Shown here piece by piece: positions 1-9,361 of a stretch of DNA of 64,000 bases. Origin of the DNA: Winogradskyella helgolandensis (lineage in GTDB: Bacteria; Bacteroidota; Bacteroidia; Flavobacteriales; Flavobacteriaceae); assembly GCF_013404085.1 (NCBI RefSeq), contig NZ_JABFHO010000001.1, forward strand, positions 186,001 to 250,000, written 5' to 3'. Made by a program: the position numbers and the translations under genes. The notes below the pieces were generated by a model, which was not told the DNA's origin, searched no databases, and saw only the letters and a list, made by a program, of their open reading frames with translations. Position 1 is the first letter of the stretch, and every line of letters starts with the position of its first letter.

Positions 1-130
1 CCTCCATTTCAATTTTTGCAGCTTCCATCTCCCTCTTCTCTTCTTCTTTTTCACCATCATTACATGCTGTTGTTACTACAAATAACATACACATCACTCC
101 AGCCAATATTCTATTCATTTTTAATTTCAT
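1..130 (-). CDS. Lipoprotein precursor, N-terminal part only
   Basis: Reading leftwards from an ATG at 130, 43 codons stay open to the window edge. A second in-frame ATG at 118 is possible. The N-terminus has Lys residues, a hydrophobic stretch (ILAGVMCMLFVVTTAC) and a Cys at residue 23, which reads as a type II signal peptide. The Cys is followed by Asn-Asp-Gly and a run rich in Glu and Lys. In Bacteroidota such acidic residues just after the lipid-bearing Cys often go with surface export; that part is inference. The function cannot be told from this fragment. It is transcribed divergently from ilvD. Confidence 0.7.
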   Translation of the reverse strand, partial: MKLKMNRILAGVMCMLFVVTTACNDGEKEEEKREMEAAKIEME

Positions 131-344
131 AATTAATTTTATTTACTTGGTTATGTTATATATACGTCTATGAACGCCTATGGATTTTATGAATCATAGG
201 TTTAGTATAATTTTAACTAAAAATAAACTCAGAATTTAAGCCTAAAAAAAAATGATTAAAGCCCTCTATTTCCATAAAAAAATCACACACTTGGACATCA
301 TATTTATTTGAGTTTAAAATATTGTTTTTCAAATACTTACGCCA

Positions 345-374
345 ATGTTAATACTATTGAATTTAGATTACTAA
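345..374 (+). CDS. Possible branched-chain leader peptide (9 aa)
   Basis: A short ORF reads MLILLNLDY and then stops, about 100 bp before ilvD. Five of its nine residues are Leu or Ile, the end products sensed in classical ilv/leu attenuation. A hairpin begins six bases after its stop codon. Against it: the ORF is very short, Leu and Ile codons (TTA, ATA) are common in AT-rich DNA, and no U-tract terminator is visible before ilvD. This is a candidate only. Confidence 0.35.
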   Translation: MLILLNLDY

Positions 375-379
375 ATAGA

Positions 380-402
380 ATGTCATTATCTATAAATGGC
401 AT
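380..402 (+). promoter_or_regulatory. Hairpin after the possible ilv leader ORF
   Basis: The arms ATGTCATT and AATGGCAT pair along 8 bp, counting one G-U pair, around a 7-base loop. The hairpin starts six bases past the stop of the candidate leader peptide. No run of T follows, so it is not a plain intrinsic terminator. A role in attenuation or RNA stability is conjecture. Confidence 0.35.
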
Positions 403-435
403 ATCAAGTAATTTAGATTCAGCAAATCATTTTTG

Positions 436-460
436 TGTCATATTGAGCGCAGCCGAAATG
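436..460 (+). repeat. Half copy of TGTCA..TGAGCGC spacer repeat
   Basis: The segment TGTCATATTGAGCGCAGCCG resembles the left arm of the full palindrome at 61750-61808 (TGTCATAATGAGCGCAATT). A more distant relative is at 2177-2204. The right arm is missing here. It lies 14 to 38 bp before the ilvD start. Confidence 0.55.
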
Positions 461-473
461 CCTAAATAATATT

Positions 474-2153
474 ATGAGCGAATTAAACAAATACAGTAAA
501 ACCGTTACACAAGATCCAACACAACCAGCAGCTCAAGCCATGCTGCATGCAATTGGGTTAACAAAAGAAGATTTTTTTAAACCAATTGTAGGTATTGCAA
601 GCACAGGTTACGAAGGTAACCCATGTAATATGCACCTTAACGACTTGGCAAAACTGGTTAAAGAAGGTACAAAAAATGAAGATGTTATTGGGTTAATTTT
701 TAACACTATTGGTGTTAGTGATGGTATTTCCATGGGAACTCCAGGCATGCGTTACTCATTACCATCGCGTGATATTATTGCAGATTCTATGGAAACTGTT
801 GTACAAGCTATGAGTTACGATGGTTTAATTACCGTTGTGGGTTGCGATAAAAATATGCCAGGAGCATTAATGGCAATGATTCGTTTAGACAGACCAAGTA
901 TTTTAGTTTATGGAGGTACTATAGATTCTGGTTGCCACGAAGGAAAAAAATTAGATGTCGTGTCAGCGTTTGAAGCTTGGGGAAGCAAAGTTGCTGGTAC
1001 CATGGAAGAAAGTGAATATCAAAGTATTGTTGAAAAAGCCTGTCCAGGAGCTGGAGCATGTGGTGGCATGTATACTGCAAACACAATGGCTTCTGCAATT
1101 GAAGCTTTAGGAATGACACTGCCTTTTAATTCTTCTAATCCTGCATTAAGCGATGCTAAGAAAACAGAATCTGTAAAAGCAGGAGAAGCTTTACGTTTAC
1201 TTTTAGAAAAAGACATAAAACCTTCTGATATTATTACTCGAAAGTCAATAGAAAATGCGGTGAGATTAGTTACCATTCTGGGCGGATCTACAAATGCTGT
1301 CTTACACTTTTTAGCAATTGCCAGAGCTGCTCAAATAGATTTCACATTAAAAGATTTTCAAACTATTAGTGATAACACCCCATTTTTGGCCGATTTAAAA
1401 CCAAGTGGTAAATATTTAATGGAAGATGTGCATGCTGTTGGAGGAATTCCTGCGGTATTAAAATATCTTCTTAAAAAAGGACTTATACACGGAGATTGTT
1501 TAACTGTCACAGGAAAAACAATTGCAGAGAATTTATTAGATGTCGATGATTTAAAAGAAGGACAAGACGTCATTAAACCCATTGAAGAACCTATTAAAAT
1601 ATCAGGACACTTAAGAATGTTGTATGGAAATTTAGCAACCGAAGGAAGTGTCGCTAAAATCACTGGAAAAGAAGGCTTATGTTTCCGTGGTAAAGCAAAA
1701 GTTTTTGAAGGAGAATATGCAGCAAACGATGGTATTAGAGATGGGAAAGTTGAAAAAGGAGATGTAGTTGTTATCAGATATGAAGGACCAAAAGGAGGAC
1801 CCGGAATGCCAGAAATGCTAAAACCAACCGCTGCAATTATGGGCGCTGGTTTAGGTAAAGATGTCGCTTTAATCACCGATGGAAGATTCTCAGGAGGAAC
1901 CCATGGCTTTGTTGTTGGCCACATCACACCTGAAGCACAAGAAGGAGGTACCATAGCCGTCGTCAAAGACGGAGACATTATTACAATTGATGCTGAAACT
2001 AATTCAATTTCATTAGAAGTTTCAGAGGAAGAATTACAAAAAAGAAGACAGCAATGGAAAGCACCAGAATTAAAATTTGAACGTGGTGTTTTATATAAAT
2101 ATGCTAAAACCGTTTCATCAGCATCTAAAGGATGCGTAACTGATGAGTTTTAG
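474..2153 (+). CDS. ilvD: Dihydroxy-acid dehydratase
   Basis: This cytosolic enzyme dehydrates 2,3-dihydroxy-3-methylbutanoate and its methylpentanoate homologue to the 2-keto acids that precede valine and isoleucine. The 559 residues match the usual IlvD length. The three iron-sulfur ligands are visible: Cys51 (GNPCN), Cys124 (GCDKNMPG) and Cys196 ([12 protein letters not shown]). The C-terminal barrel carries [14 protein letters not shown] near residue 465. The ATG at 474 fits the family N-terminus. It is the first gene of ilvD-ilvB-ilvN-ilvC-ilvA. An O2-sensitive Fe-S cluster is typical of the family. Confidence 0.97.
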   Translation: MSELNKYSKTVTQDPTQPAAQAMLHAIGLTKEDFFKPIVGIASTGYEGNPCNMHLNDLAKLVKEGTKNEDVIGLIFNTIGVSDGISMGTPGMRYSLPSRDIIADSMETVVQAMSYDGLITVVGCDKNMPGALMAMIRLDRPSILVYGGTIDSGCHEGKKLDVVSAFEAWGSKVAGTMEESEYQSIVEKACPGAGACGGMYTANTMASAIEALGMTLPFNSSNPALSDAKKTESVKAGEALRLLLEKDIKPSDIITRKSIENAVRLVTILGGSTNAVLHFLAIARAAQIDFTLKDFQTISDNTPFLADLKPSGKYLMEDVHAVGGIPAVLKYLLKKGLIHGDCLTVTGKTIAENLLDVDDLKEGQDVIKPIEEPIKISGHLRMLYGNLATEGSVAKITGKEGLCFRGKAKVFEGEYAANDGIRDGKVEKGDVVVIRYEGPKGGPGMPEMLKPTAAIMGAGLGKDVALITDGRFSGGTHGFVVGHITPEAQEGGTIAVVKDGDIITIDAETNSISLEVSEEELQKRRQQWKAPELKFERGVLYKYAKTVSSASKGCVTDEF

Positions 2154-2176
2154 ACGAAAAACAATTATTATAAAGA

Positions 2177-2204
2177 TGTCATCCTGAGCTTGTCTAAGGA
2201 TTTC
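2177..2204 (+). repeat. Spacer repeat between ilvD and ilvB
   Basis: The stretch begins TGTCATCCTGAGCTTGTC and is distantly related in sequence and position to the repeat before ilvD and the palindrome at 61750-61808. It occupies most of the 67-bp ilvD-ilvB gap. Such TGTCA(T)-type repeats are common in flavobacterial spacers as far as I recall. No function is inferred. Confidence 0.45.
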
Positions 2205-2220
2205 AAAACATATATATGAG

Positions 2221-3957
2221 ATGAAAGAAACTCAAACCATACAAAACAAGACTAAAGCTACAGAAACTACAGAACGTATTTCAGGTAGTGAAGCGGTTAT
2301 AAAATGTCTGTTAGCCGAAAGTGTAGAAATCCTTTACGGTTATCCTGGTGGAGCAATTATGCCAGTTTATGATGAATTATATAAGTATCAAGATAAAATC
2401 CATCACGTCTTATCGCGTCATGAGCAAGGTGCCGCACATGCTGCACAAGGTTATGCGCGTATTTCCGGTAAGGTTGGAGTTGCCATGGCAACTTCTGGAC
2501 CCGGAGCAACCAATTTAATTACGGGTATTGCAGATGCACAAATAGATTCTACTCCTTTGGTTTGCATCACAGGTCAAGTAGGCTCTCATTTACTAGGAAG
2601 TGATGCCTTTCAGGAAACTGACATTGTAGGTATTTCTACTCCAGTAACGAAATGGAATATTCAGGTGACTAAAGCAGCACAAATTCCTGAAGCTTTTGCA
2701 AAAGCATTTTATATTGCAAAAAGTGGAAGACCAGGACCTGTATTAATTGATATTACCAAAGATGCTCAGTTTGAAGAATTTGATTTTAAATACGAAAAAT
2801 GCAAAGGAGTTAGAAGTTATAAACCTGTTCCAGATACGGATGAAAATTCGTTAAAAGCCGCAGCAGAACTTATAAATAATGCTAAAAAGCCACTTATAGT
2901 TTGGGGACAAGGTATTATTCTAGGTAAAGCTGAAGAAGAATTTAAAGCGGTTATCGAAAAAGCAGGTATTCCTTCTGCTTGGACGATTTTAGGGGCTTCA
3001 GCAATTCCTACCTCTCATCCACTAAATGTTGGAATGGTTGGTATGCATGGAAATTATGCTCCAAATGTTTTAACTAACGAATGTGATGTGTTAATTGCTA
3101 TAGGTATGCGTTTCGATGATCGTGTTACCGGAAATTTAGAGACGTATGCAAAGCAGGCAAAAATTGTTCATTTTGAAATTGATCCTGCCGAAGTTGATAA
3201 AAATGTTCAAACCGATGTTGCCGTTTTAGGTGATGCTAAAGCTAGCTTAAAAAGCTTATTACCATTATTGAATGAAAATTCTCATAGTGCTTGGCATCAA
3301 AAATTTAAAGATTTATATACCATAGAATACGATAAAGTCATTAAAAATGATTTACATCCTACTAAAGAAGGTTTAACCATGGGTGAAGTGTTGAAAGAAA
3401 TCAACCTACAAACTAAAGGTGAAGCAGCCATTGTAAGTGATGTTGGTCAACACCAAATGATAGCTTGCCGTTATGCCGAATTCAATAAAACCAAAAGTAA
3501 TATTACGTCTGGCGGTTTAGGCACCATGGGCTTTGCATTACCAGCAGCTATTGGCGCAAAAATGGCAGCACCAGACCGTGAAGTTGTAATGATTGCTGGA
3601 GATGGTGGATACCAAATGAATATTCAAGAATTAGGAACCATCTTTCAACAAAAAGTACCTGTAAAAATTGTGGTCTTAAATAACGAATTCCTAGGTATGG
3701 TACGTCAGTGGCAACAACTGTTTTTTGATAAACGTTATGCCTCTACCGAAATGGTAAATCCAGATTTTGTTGCCATTGCAAAAGGCTATTCTATTGAAGC
3801 ACAAAAAGTAACAGAACGCAAAGATTTAAAAGCTGCTGTAAAAGAAATGATTGATTGTGAAGGTCCTTATTTCTTAGAAGTTAGAGTAGAAAAGGAAGGT
3901 AATGTTTTCCCAATGATTCCAACAGGAGCAAGTGTTTCAGATATACGATTAGAGTAA
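2221..3957 (+). CDS. ilvB: Acetolactate synthase, large catalytic subunit
   Basis: This subunit condenses pyruvate with pyruvate or 2-oxobutanoate using thiamine diphosphate, the first common step to valine and isoleucine. The 578-residue protein has the three ThDP-enzyme domains. The catalytic Glu68 sits in RHEQGAAHAAQGYAR, the middle domain carries the FAD-side region, and the ThDP/Mg motif GDGGYQMN starts at residue 460 and runs into KIVVLNN. It starts 67 bp after ilvD and is followed by the regulatory subunit ilvN, so the two should form the holoenzyme. The first 20 residues are a poorly conserved extension. Confidence 0.97.
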   Translation: MKETQTIQNKTKATETTERISGSEAVIKCLLAESVEILYGYPGGAIMPVYDELYKYQDKIHHVLSRHEQGAAHAAQGYARISGKVGVAMATSGPGATNLITGIADAQIDSTPLVCITGQVGSHLLGSDAFQETDIVGISTPVTKWNIQVTKAAQIPEAFAKAFYIAKSGRPGPVLIDITKDAQFEEFDFKYEKCKGVRSYKPVPDTDENSLKAAAELINNAKKPLIVWGQGIILGKAEEEFKAVIEKAGIPSAWTILGASAIPTSHPLNVGMVGMHGNYAPNVLTNECDVLIAIGMRFDDRVTGNLETYAKQAKIVHFEIDPAEVDKNVQTDVAVLGDAKASLKSLLPLLNENSHSAWHQKFKDLYTIEYDKVIKNDLHPTKEGLTMGEVLKEINLQTKGEAAIVSDVGQHQMIACRYAEFNKTKSNITSGGLGTMGFALPAAIGAKMAAPDREVVMIAGDGGYQMNIQELGTIFQQKVPVKIVVLNNEFLGMVRQWQQLFFDKRYASTEMVNPDFVAIAKGYSIEAQKVTERKDLKAAVKEMIDCEGPYFLEVRVEKEGNVFPMIPTGASVSDIRLE

Positions 3958-4069
3958 ATTAAAGAAAAAAGAATACAGAGAAAAGAACAAAGACAAATGA
4001 GAGAAAAAATTAAAATGGAATCATATACAAGTCTATTTGCTATTCTCTCTTATCTAAAATCTCAAAGAA

Positions 4070-4600
4070 ATGAGTACAGAAAACAAACAATATACCGTTT
4101 CAATATATACGGAAAACAACATTGGATTGTTGAATAGAATTTCGGCAATATTCCAAAGAAGACACATGAATATTGAGAGTTTAAACACGTCACCTTCTGA
4201 AATTGATGGTGTGTCAAGATTCACTATTGTCGTCAATATTACCGAATCTCAAATGAAAAAGATTCAAGGTCAGATAGAAAAACAAGTCGAAGTGATAAAA
4301 GCATTTTATCATACAGAAGAAGAAATCATTTATCAAGAATCTTGTATATTCAAAATGAGATCTAATTTATTGTTTGATGAACGTCAAATTCAGAATATAA
4401 TTAAAGAAAGTAACGCAAGAATTGTTACCGTAAATCGTGATTTCTTCGTTATTGAAAAATCAGGACGAAAAGAAGAAATAGACCTATTACATAGAGAATT
4501 AACTGTTTTTGGAATCATGCAATTTACGCGTTCAGGACGCATTGCTGTCACTAAAGACGAAATGAAAATATCAACAATGCTTAAAGCGTTGCAACATTAA
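4070..4600 (+). CDS. ilvN: Acetolactate synthase, regulatory small subunit
   Basis: The 176-residue protein has an N-terminal ACT domain (about residues 8-80, with [24 protein letters not shown]) and a C-terminal small-subunit domain (about 90-165). In this family the ACT domain binds valine and gives feedback inhibition of the IlvB catalytic subunit. The gene lies 112 bp after ilvB and 13 bp before ilvC. The length suits the ilvH/ilvN long form rather than the short enteric IlvN of roughly 96 residues. The ATG at 4070 directly opens the conserved [12 protein letters not shown] segment. Confidence 0.95.
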   Translation: MSTENKQYTVSIYTENNIGLLNRISAIFQRRHMNIESLNTSPSEIDGVSRFTIVVNITESQMKKIQGQIEKQVEVIKAFYHTEEEIIYQESCIFKMRSNLLFDERQIQNIIKESNARIVTVNRDFFVIEKSGRKEEIDLLHRELTVFGIMQFTRSGRIAVTKDEMKISTMLKALQH

Positions 4601-4613
4601 AATAGAAGAAAAA

Positions 4614-6119
4614 ATGTCAAATTATTTCAACACATTACCATTAAGAGAACAATTAGAGCAATTAGGAAAATGTCGTTTTATGGACGCTTCAGAATTTGAA
4701 GATGGCGTAAACGCATTAAAAGGAAAGAAAATCGTAATCGTTGGTTGTGGTGCACAAGGCCTTAATCAAGGTTTAAATATGCGCGATTCTGGATTAGATA
4801 TTTCGTACGCCTTAAGACAAATTGCTATTGACCAAAAACGTGATTCTTACAAGAATGCAACGTCTAACGGTTTTACAGTTGGAACGTATGAGGAATTAAT
4901 TCCTGATGCAGATTTAGTGTTAAACTTAACACCAGACAAGCAACACACAAATGTTGTAAAAGCCGTAATGCCTTTAATGAAAAAAGGAGCCACATTAAGC
5001 TATTCTCATGGTTTTAATATTGTAGAAGAAGGCACTAAAGTTCGTGAGGACATCACTGTTATAATGGTGGCACCAAAATGTCCTGGAACAGAAGTAAGAG
5101 AAGAATATAAAAGAGGATTTGGTGTACCAACATTAACAGCTGTACACCCAGAAAATGATCCTGAAGGAAAAGGTTGGGCACAAGCAAAAGCTTATGCCGC
5201 AGCAACTGGAGGGCATCGTGCTGGAGTTTTAGAATCGTCTTTTATTGCTGAAGTAAAAAGTGATTTAATGGGAGAACAAACCATTCTTTGTGGTTTACTT
5301 CAAACAGGAGCCATTCTATCTTTCGACAAAATGGTTGAAGAAGGCATCGAACCTGGTTATGCTGCTAAATTGATTCAGTTTGGTTGGGAAACCATTACCG
5401 AAGCTTTGAAACATGGTGGAATTACCAACATGATGGATCGATTATCTAATCCTGCGAAAATTAAAGCTTTCGAATTATCTGAAGAATTAAAAGGCATTAT
5501 GCATCCACTTTTTGAAAAGCATATGGACGATATTATTTCTGGGCATTTCTCAAAAACCATGATGGAAGATTGGGCAAATGATGATGTAAATCTTTTAAAA
5601 TGGAGAGCTGAAACTGGAGAAACTGCTTTTGAAAAAACACCTTTAACGTCAGATCATATTACAGAACAAGAATATTTTGATCATGGTGTTTTATTAGTCG
5701 CTTTTGTAAAGTCTGGTGTAGAACTAGCGTTCGAAACTATGGTTAGTGCTGGTATCATCGAAGATTCTGCTTATTACGAATCTTTACATGAATTACCATT
5801 AATCGCTAATACCATCGCAAGAAAAAAGTTATTCGAAATGAATCGCGTAATTTCTGATACAGCAGAATATGGTTGTTATTTATTTGACCATGCTTGTAAA
5901 CCCTTATTGACTGATTTTATGAAAACGGTTGATACTGATATCATCGGGAAATCATTTTCAAAAACAACGGGAGTTGATAATATAGAATTAATTGCTGTAA
6001 ATGATGCCATTAGAAATCATCCGATCGAAGCTGTTGGTCAACGTTTACGTGCTGCAATGACAGCAATGAAAGTTATTAAAACTGAAGATGTAAAAACAAA
6101 TGATTCTGTTTTAGCATAA
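4614..6119 (+). CDS. ilvC: Ketol-acid reductoisomerase, class II (long form)
   Basis: It isomerises and reduces 2-acetolactate (or 2-aceto-2-hydroxybutanoate) with NADPH and Mg2+. At 501 residues it is the long class II form with a duplicated C-terminal knotted domain, as in enterobacteria; most bacteria have about 330 residues. The N-terminus ([19 protein letters not shown]) follows the enterobacterial enzyme closely. The nucleotide loop is GCGAQG at 44-49. Arg68, Arg76 and Ser78 occupy the positions known to choose NADPH in the E. coli enzyme. It starts 13 bp after ilvN. Confidence 0.96.
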   Translation: MSNYFNTLPLREQLEQLGKCRFMDASEFEDGVNALKGKKIVIVGCGAQGLNQGLNMRDSGLDISYALRQIAIDQKRDSYKNATSNGFTVGTYEELIPDADLVLNLTPDKQHTNVVKAVMPLMKKGATLSYSHGFNIVEEGTKVREDITVIMVAPKCPGTEVREEYKRGFGVPTLTAVHPENDPEGKGWAQAKAYAAATGGHRAGVLESSFIAEVKSDLMGEQTILCGLLQTGAILSFDKMVEEGIEPGYAAKLIQFGWETITEALKHGGITNMMDRLSNPAKIKAFELSEELKGIMHPLFEKHMDDIISGHFSKTMMEDWANDDVNLLKWRAETGETAFEKTPLTSDHITEQEYFDHGVLLVAFVKSGVELAFETMVSAGIIEDSAYYESLHELPLIANTIARKKLFEMNRVISDTAEYGCYLFDHACKPLLTDFMKTVDTDIIGKSFSKTTGVDNIELIAVNDAIRNHPIEAVGQRLRAAMTAMKVIKTEDVKTNDSVLA

Positions 6120-6128
6120 ATATTACAG

Positions 6129-6188
6129 ACCTGTCAGATTTTATGTTGGCTGAGTAAAGTCAAAGTCAAAACCTGACAGGTTTTTTTT
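6129..6188 (+). terminator. Hairpin with T-tract after ilvC
   Basis: The arm at 6129-6142 (ACCTGTCAGATTTT) pairs with 6168-6181 (AAAACCTGACAGGT) with one mismatch. Eight T residues follow at once (6181-6188), so it looks like an intrinsic terminator. The stem also belongs by sequence to the ACCT..CAGGT palindrome family seen in the arg operon spacers. It may reduce read-through from ilvC into ilvA. Confidence 0.7.
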
Positions 6189-6200
6189 AAAACAAAGAAA

Positions 6201-6218
6201 TTCCCGCTTGCGTGGGAA
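6201..6218 (+). repeat. Short hairpin just before ilvA start
   Basis: TTCCCGC and GTGGGAA (one bulge) close a small loop containing TTGC. The hairpin ends six bases before the ilvA ATG. It belongs to the family of pre-start hairpins found before argC, argF', argB, argH and gltD, here in a degenerate form. Confidence 0.55.
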
Positions 6219-6224
6219 GTACAC

Positions 6225-7493
6225 ATGGAAGAAACCAAAATCACATACAGACCAACATTAAAAGCAGTTGAAGCTGCTGCCGAAAAATTAAAAGGTATTG
6301 CTCACGTAACACCGTTAGTTAGAAACACACGTTATTCAAAGCATTTTGATGCTAATATTTTCTTTAAAAGAGAAGACTTACAAGATGTGCGTTCTTATAA
6401 AATTCGAGGTGCCTACAATAAAATTTCATCCTTAAATGCTGCTCAAATTGAAAATGAGATTGTATGTGCAAGCGCAGGAAATCATGCTCAAGGTGTGGCT
6501 ATTTCATGTAAACTATTAAAAATAAAAGGCACTATTTTTATGCCTTCACCAACACCTAATCAAAAGATTGAACAAGTAAAAATGTTTGGCGAAGATTATG
6601 TAGATGTTGTTTTAGTTGGTGATACTTTTGATGATGCCTACCATGCAGCCATGCAACAGAGTGAAGAACTCAACAAAACATTTGTACACCCTTTTAATGA
6701 CGAGAAAGTTATTGAAGGTCAGGCAACCGTTGGCCTAGAAATTATTGACCAAGCTAAAGCGCATCCTATTCATTATGTTTTTGTACCAGTTGGTGGCGGT
6801 GGCTTAGCGGCAGGATTATCTTCAGTATTTAAAATCTTATCGCCTCAAACTAAAATTATTAGTGTAGAGCCAAAAGGAGCACCTGCAATGATGACATCCA
6901 TTAGAGCTAATAAAAACACAGAATTAAAAACCATCGATAGTTTTGTAGATGGAGCTGCAGTAAAACGTGTTGGTGATTTAAGTTTTGCCATTTGTAAAGA
7001 GACATTACATCGTGTTGTAACTGTAGATGAAGGTAAAATTTGTCAGACGATTCTAGACTTATATAATAAAGATGCCATTGTTGTAGAACCTGCAGGCGCT
7101 TTAAGTCTTTGTGCATTAGATCAATTTTCCGAAGAAATAAAAGGAAAAAATGTAGTGTGTGTTATCAGCGGAAGTAATAACGATATCACTAGAATGGCCG
7201 AAATAAAAGAACGCGCTCTTATTTATACCAATTTAAAACATTATTTCATTGTTAAGTTTCCACAACGTGCTGGAGCTTTACGTGATTTTGTAGTGGATAT
7301 TTTAGGGCCAACAGATGATATTACACACTTTGAATACACGAAAAAAGTCAACAGAGAAAATGATGTTGCAGTCGTAGGATTGCAATTAAAATCTCCAGAT
7401 GACTTAGAACCTTTAATAGCCAAAATGAAACGTCATAATTTCTTTGGAGATTACCTAAATGACAAACCCGATTTATTTCAATTTTTAGTATAG
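6225..7493 (+). CDS. ilvA: Threonine ammonia-lyase (threonine deaminase)
   Basis: This PLP enzyme converts threonine to 2-oxobutanoate, the committed step to isoleucine. Lys59 in RSYKIRGAYN is the PLP lysine, and VGGGGLAAGL near residue 190 is the phosphate-binding glycine loop. The last 90 or so residues (from NLKHYFIVKFPQRAGALRDF) form a single ACT-like regulatory domain, giving 422 residues; the E. coli enzyme has two such repeats and about 514 residues. The ilv context points to a biosynthetic enzyme inhibited by isoleucine. It follows ilvC after a 105-bp gap with a terminator-like hairpin, so partial uncoupling is possible. Confidence 0.95.
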   Translation: MEETKITYRPTLKAVEAAAEKLKGIAHVTPLVRNTRYSKHFDANIFFKREDLQDVRSYKIRGAYNKISSLNAAQIENEIVCASAGNHAQGVAISCKLLKIKGTIFMPSPTPNQKIEQVKMFGEDYVDVVLVGDTFDDAYHAAMQQSEELNKTFVHPFNDEKVIEGQATVGLEIIDQAKAHPIHYVFVPVGGGGLAAGLSSVFKILSPQTKIISVEPKGAPAMMTSIRANKNTELKTIDSFVDGAAVKRVGDLSFAICKETLHRVVTVDEGKICQTILDLYNKDAIVVEPAGALSLCALDQFSEEIKGKNVVCVISGSNNDITRMAEIKERALIYTNLKHYFIVKFPQRAGALRDFVVDILGPTDDITHFEYTKKVNRENDVAVVGLQLKSPDDLEPLIAKMKRHNFFGDYLNDKPDLFQFLV

Positions 7494-7528
7494 CTTAACA
7501 CCCGGTTAATGCAATAAAAGCATACTTT

Positions 7529-7546
7529 TTAGTATCTTTATACTAA
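7529..7546. promoter_or_regulatory. Palindrome before gapN
   Basis: TTAGTAT-CTTT-ATACTAA is a perfect inverted repeat with 7-bp arms, 26 bp before the gapN start. It overlaps TATCTTTA, a weak match to TAnnTTTG. It could be an operator, but the regulator is unknown. Confidence 0.35.
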
Positions 7547-7571
7547 CAATTAACAGTATAAATAAAGTTTT

Positions 7572-9164
7572 ATGACTTCTACCTTTGTGAACATTCCAGA
7601 ACAGTTTCAAATTAAAAAATTAGTAGATCAGAACACCTATTTAGTAGATGGAGCTCTGATACCTTGGAGAGGTGAAACGTCTAAAGTATATTCTACTATT
7701 TCTTCAACTGAAGACTACCAACCTACACTTCTTGGAACGATACCAACCTTAGGAAAAAAGGAAGCCATTAAAGCATTAGATGCTGCTGTTTCCGCATACG
7801 ATAAAGGACAAGGTTTATGGCCAACTATGAAGGTTGTGGATAGAATTGCCTGCATGGAAAAATTCGTAGTGCAAATGAAAACTAAGCGTGAGGAAATTGT
7901 AAAACTTCTCATGTGGGAAATTGGTAAAACTCTGCCTGACTCTGAAAAAGAATTTGATAGAACCGTTGAATACATTTATGATACTATAGAAGATTATACA
8001 CAAATGGATCGTGACAGCGCTAAATTTGTTAAAAGCTCTGGTGTTAACGCACATATAAGAAGAGGCCCTTTAGGTGTTGTACTTTGTTTGGGTCCTTATA
8101 ATTATCCTTTAAATGAAACTTTCGCATTGTTGATTCCTGCTCTAATTATGGGAAATACAGCCATTTTTAAACCTGCGAAACATGGAGTTCTATTAATTTC
8201 ACCATTGTTGGAAGCCTTTAGAGATAGTTTTCCAAAAGGGGTTGTAAACATTATTTATGGAAGAGGAAGAACCGTTGCTGCACCAATCATGCAAACCGGA
8301 AAAGTAGATGTATTAGCTTTAATCGGAAATAGTAAATCAGCAAACGCACTACAAAATCAACATCCTAAAAGTAATAGATTACGATTAGTCCTAGGTCTTG
8401 AAGCTAAAAATCCAGCCATTGTTTTACCAGATGCCGATTTAGATTTAGCCATTGATGAATGTATCGCAGGAACCACCTCGTTTAATGGTCAACGTTGTAC
8501 AGCTTTAAAAGTCTTATATGTACATGAAAACATTATTGAAGAATTCAATAAACGATTTTCTGCTAAAGTTGACGCTTTAAAATTTGGAAACCCATGGGAA
8601 GACGGAGCTAAATTAACTCCATTGCCAGAACCAGATAAACCTGCTTATATTCAAGATTTAATTAACGATGCTACTGATAATGGAGCGAAAGTAATTAATT
8701 CAAAAGGCGGAGAAACAACAGAAAATTATATTTTTCCAGCCGTATTATATCCTGTTACAAAGGACATGCGTGTTTTTCAAGAAGAACAATTTGGACCTGT
8801 AATTCCTATAGTGCCGTTTTCAGATATTGAAGAACCTTTAGATGATATGGCAGAATCTAATTACGGACAGCAAGTAAGTTTGTTTGGTAAAGATGTTAAA
8901 ACATTAGCGCCATTAATAGATACCTTGGTAAATTTAGTGTGTCGTGTAAATTTAAATAGCTCTTGCCAACGTGGCCCAGACGTTTATCCGTTCACAGGAA
9001 GAAAAGATTCAGCCGTTGCTACATTGAGTGTCCACGATGCATTACGTTCATTTTCAATCAGAACTTTTGTTGCTTCAAAAGACAACGATTATAACAATGC
9101 TATTTTGAAAGACCTCTTAGATTCTAGAGCTTCAAATTTTGTAAGTACAGATTACATCCTTTAA
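7572..9164 (+). CDS. gapN: Non-phosphorylating NADP-dependent glyceraldehyde-3-phosphate dehydrogenase
   Basis: This aldehyde dehydrogenase superfamily enzyme oxidises glyceraldehyde-3-phosphate straight to 3-phosphoglycerate, yielding NADPH and bypassing the ATP-forming step. The catalytic Cys309 is in [10 protein letters not shown] and the general base Glu277 in [39 protein letters not shown] (171-201) is the cofactor-binding region typical of GapN. The 530 residues are a little longer than the roughly 475-500 of streptococcal GapN. It sits alone between ilvA and the arg leader. NADPH supply for neighbouring biosynthesis is plausible but inferred. Another aldehyde dehydrogenase specificity cannot be excluded from sequence alone. 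Confidence 0.85.
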   Translation: MTSTFVNIPEQFQIKKLVDQNTYLVDGALIPWRGETSKVYSTISSTEDYQPTLLGTIPTLGKKEAIKALDAAVSAYDKGQGLWPTMKVVDRIACMEKFVVQMKTKREEIVKLLMWEIGKTLPDSEKEFDRTVEYIYDTIEDYTQMDRDSAKFVKSSGVNAHIRRGPLGVVLCLGPYNYPLNETFALLIPALIMGNTAIFKPAKHGVLLISPLLEAFRDSFPKGVVNIIYGRGRTVAAPIMQTGKVDVLALIGNSKSANALQNQHPKSNRLRLVLGLEAKNPAIVLPDADLDLAIDECIAGTTSFNGQRCTALKVLYVHENIIEEFNKRFSAKVDALKFGNPWEDGAKLTPLPEPDKPAYIQDLINDATDNGAKVINSKGGETTENYIFPAVLYPVTKDMRVFQEEQFGPVIPIVPFSDIEEPLDDMAESNYGQQVSLFGKDVKTLAPLIDTLVNLVCRVNLNSSCQRGPDVYPFTGRKDSAVATLSVHDALRSFSIRTFVASKDNDYNNAILKDLLDSRASNFVSTDYIL

Positions 9165-9220
9165 CGAAAGGTGGCATTAAGGTTTTTAAATTGAATTATT
9201 TAAAGTTTTATTACGAAGAA

Positions 9221-9235
9221 TTATGAATTTCATAA
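9221..9235. promoter_or_regulatory. ArgR-like operator candidate
   Basis: TTATGAATTTCATAA is a 15-bp palindrome (7-bp arms TTATGAA/TTCATAA around one base). A partial second copy, AATTTCATAA, follows directly. The shape resembles the ARG box half-sites TGAAT/ATTCA bound by ArgR in other bacteria. It lies 60 bp before the leader ORF. No argR gene is in the window, so the assignment rests on motif and place only. Confidence 0.4.
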
Positions 9236-9295
9236 AAATTTCATAAAAGCCCATATATTAAGGCGATATATAAATTTTAATTCTAAATTTACACT

Positions 9296-9361
9296 ATGTT
9301 AACTCAAAGAAATAGAATTGAAAGACCCACACGCGTGTTATTAAACAAGCGACGTCGCTAA
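9296..9361 (+). CDS. Arginine-rich leader peptide (21 aa), attenuation candidate
   Basis: The ATG at 9296 opens a 21-codon ORF with seven arginines, at residues 5, 7, 10, 13, 19, 20 and 21. The last three codons before the stop are CGA-CGT-CGC, all CGN codons, while the earlier ones include AGA. One third Arg in a leader directly before a full arginine operon is what ribosome-mediated attenuation requires. The Arg triplet DNA is itself palindromic (GCGACGTCGC). The stop overlaps the ATG of the next small ORF (TAATG). It precedes the first arg gene by 230 bp. Confidence 0.72.
   Translation: MLTQRNRIERPTRVLLNKRRR

Larger units (their letters stand above)
131..473. other. Intergenic region between lipoprotein gene and ilvD
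   Basis: This AT-rich 343-bp divergent spacer holds three things, listed separately: a possible Leu/Ile-rich leader ORF (345-374), a hairpin right after it (380-402) and a half copy of a spacer repeat (436-460). No exact TAnnTTTG promoter element was found; the nearest look-alikes are degenerate. No other gene was seen. Confidence 0.6.

Noticed and set aside
919..1978. Open frames on the minus strand inside ilvD
   Set aside because: They are antisense to a strongly conserved enzyme, show no family motif and have compositionally odd translations. The same holds for minus-strand frames inside ilvC, gapN, amtB, tamB, xdhA, xdhB, allB and others.
3996..4136. 46-codon frame between ilvB and ilvN
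   Set aside because: It overlaps ilvN in another frame, has no recognisable feature and is probably chance in a low-complexity spacer.
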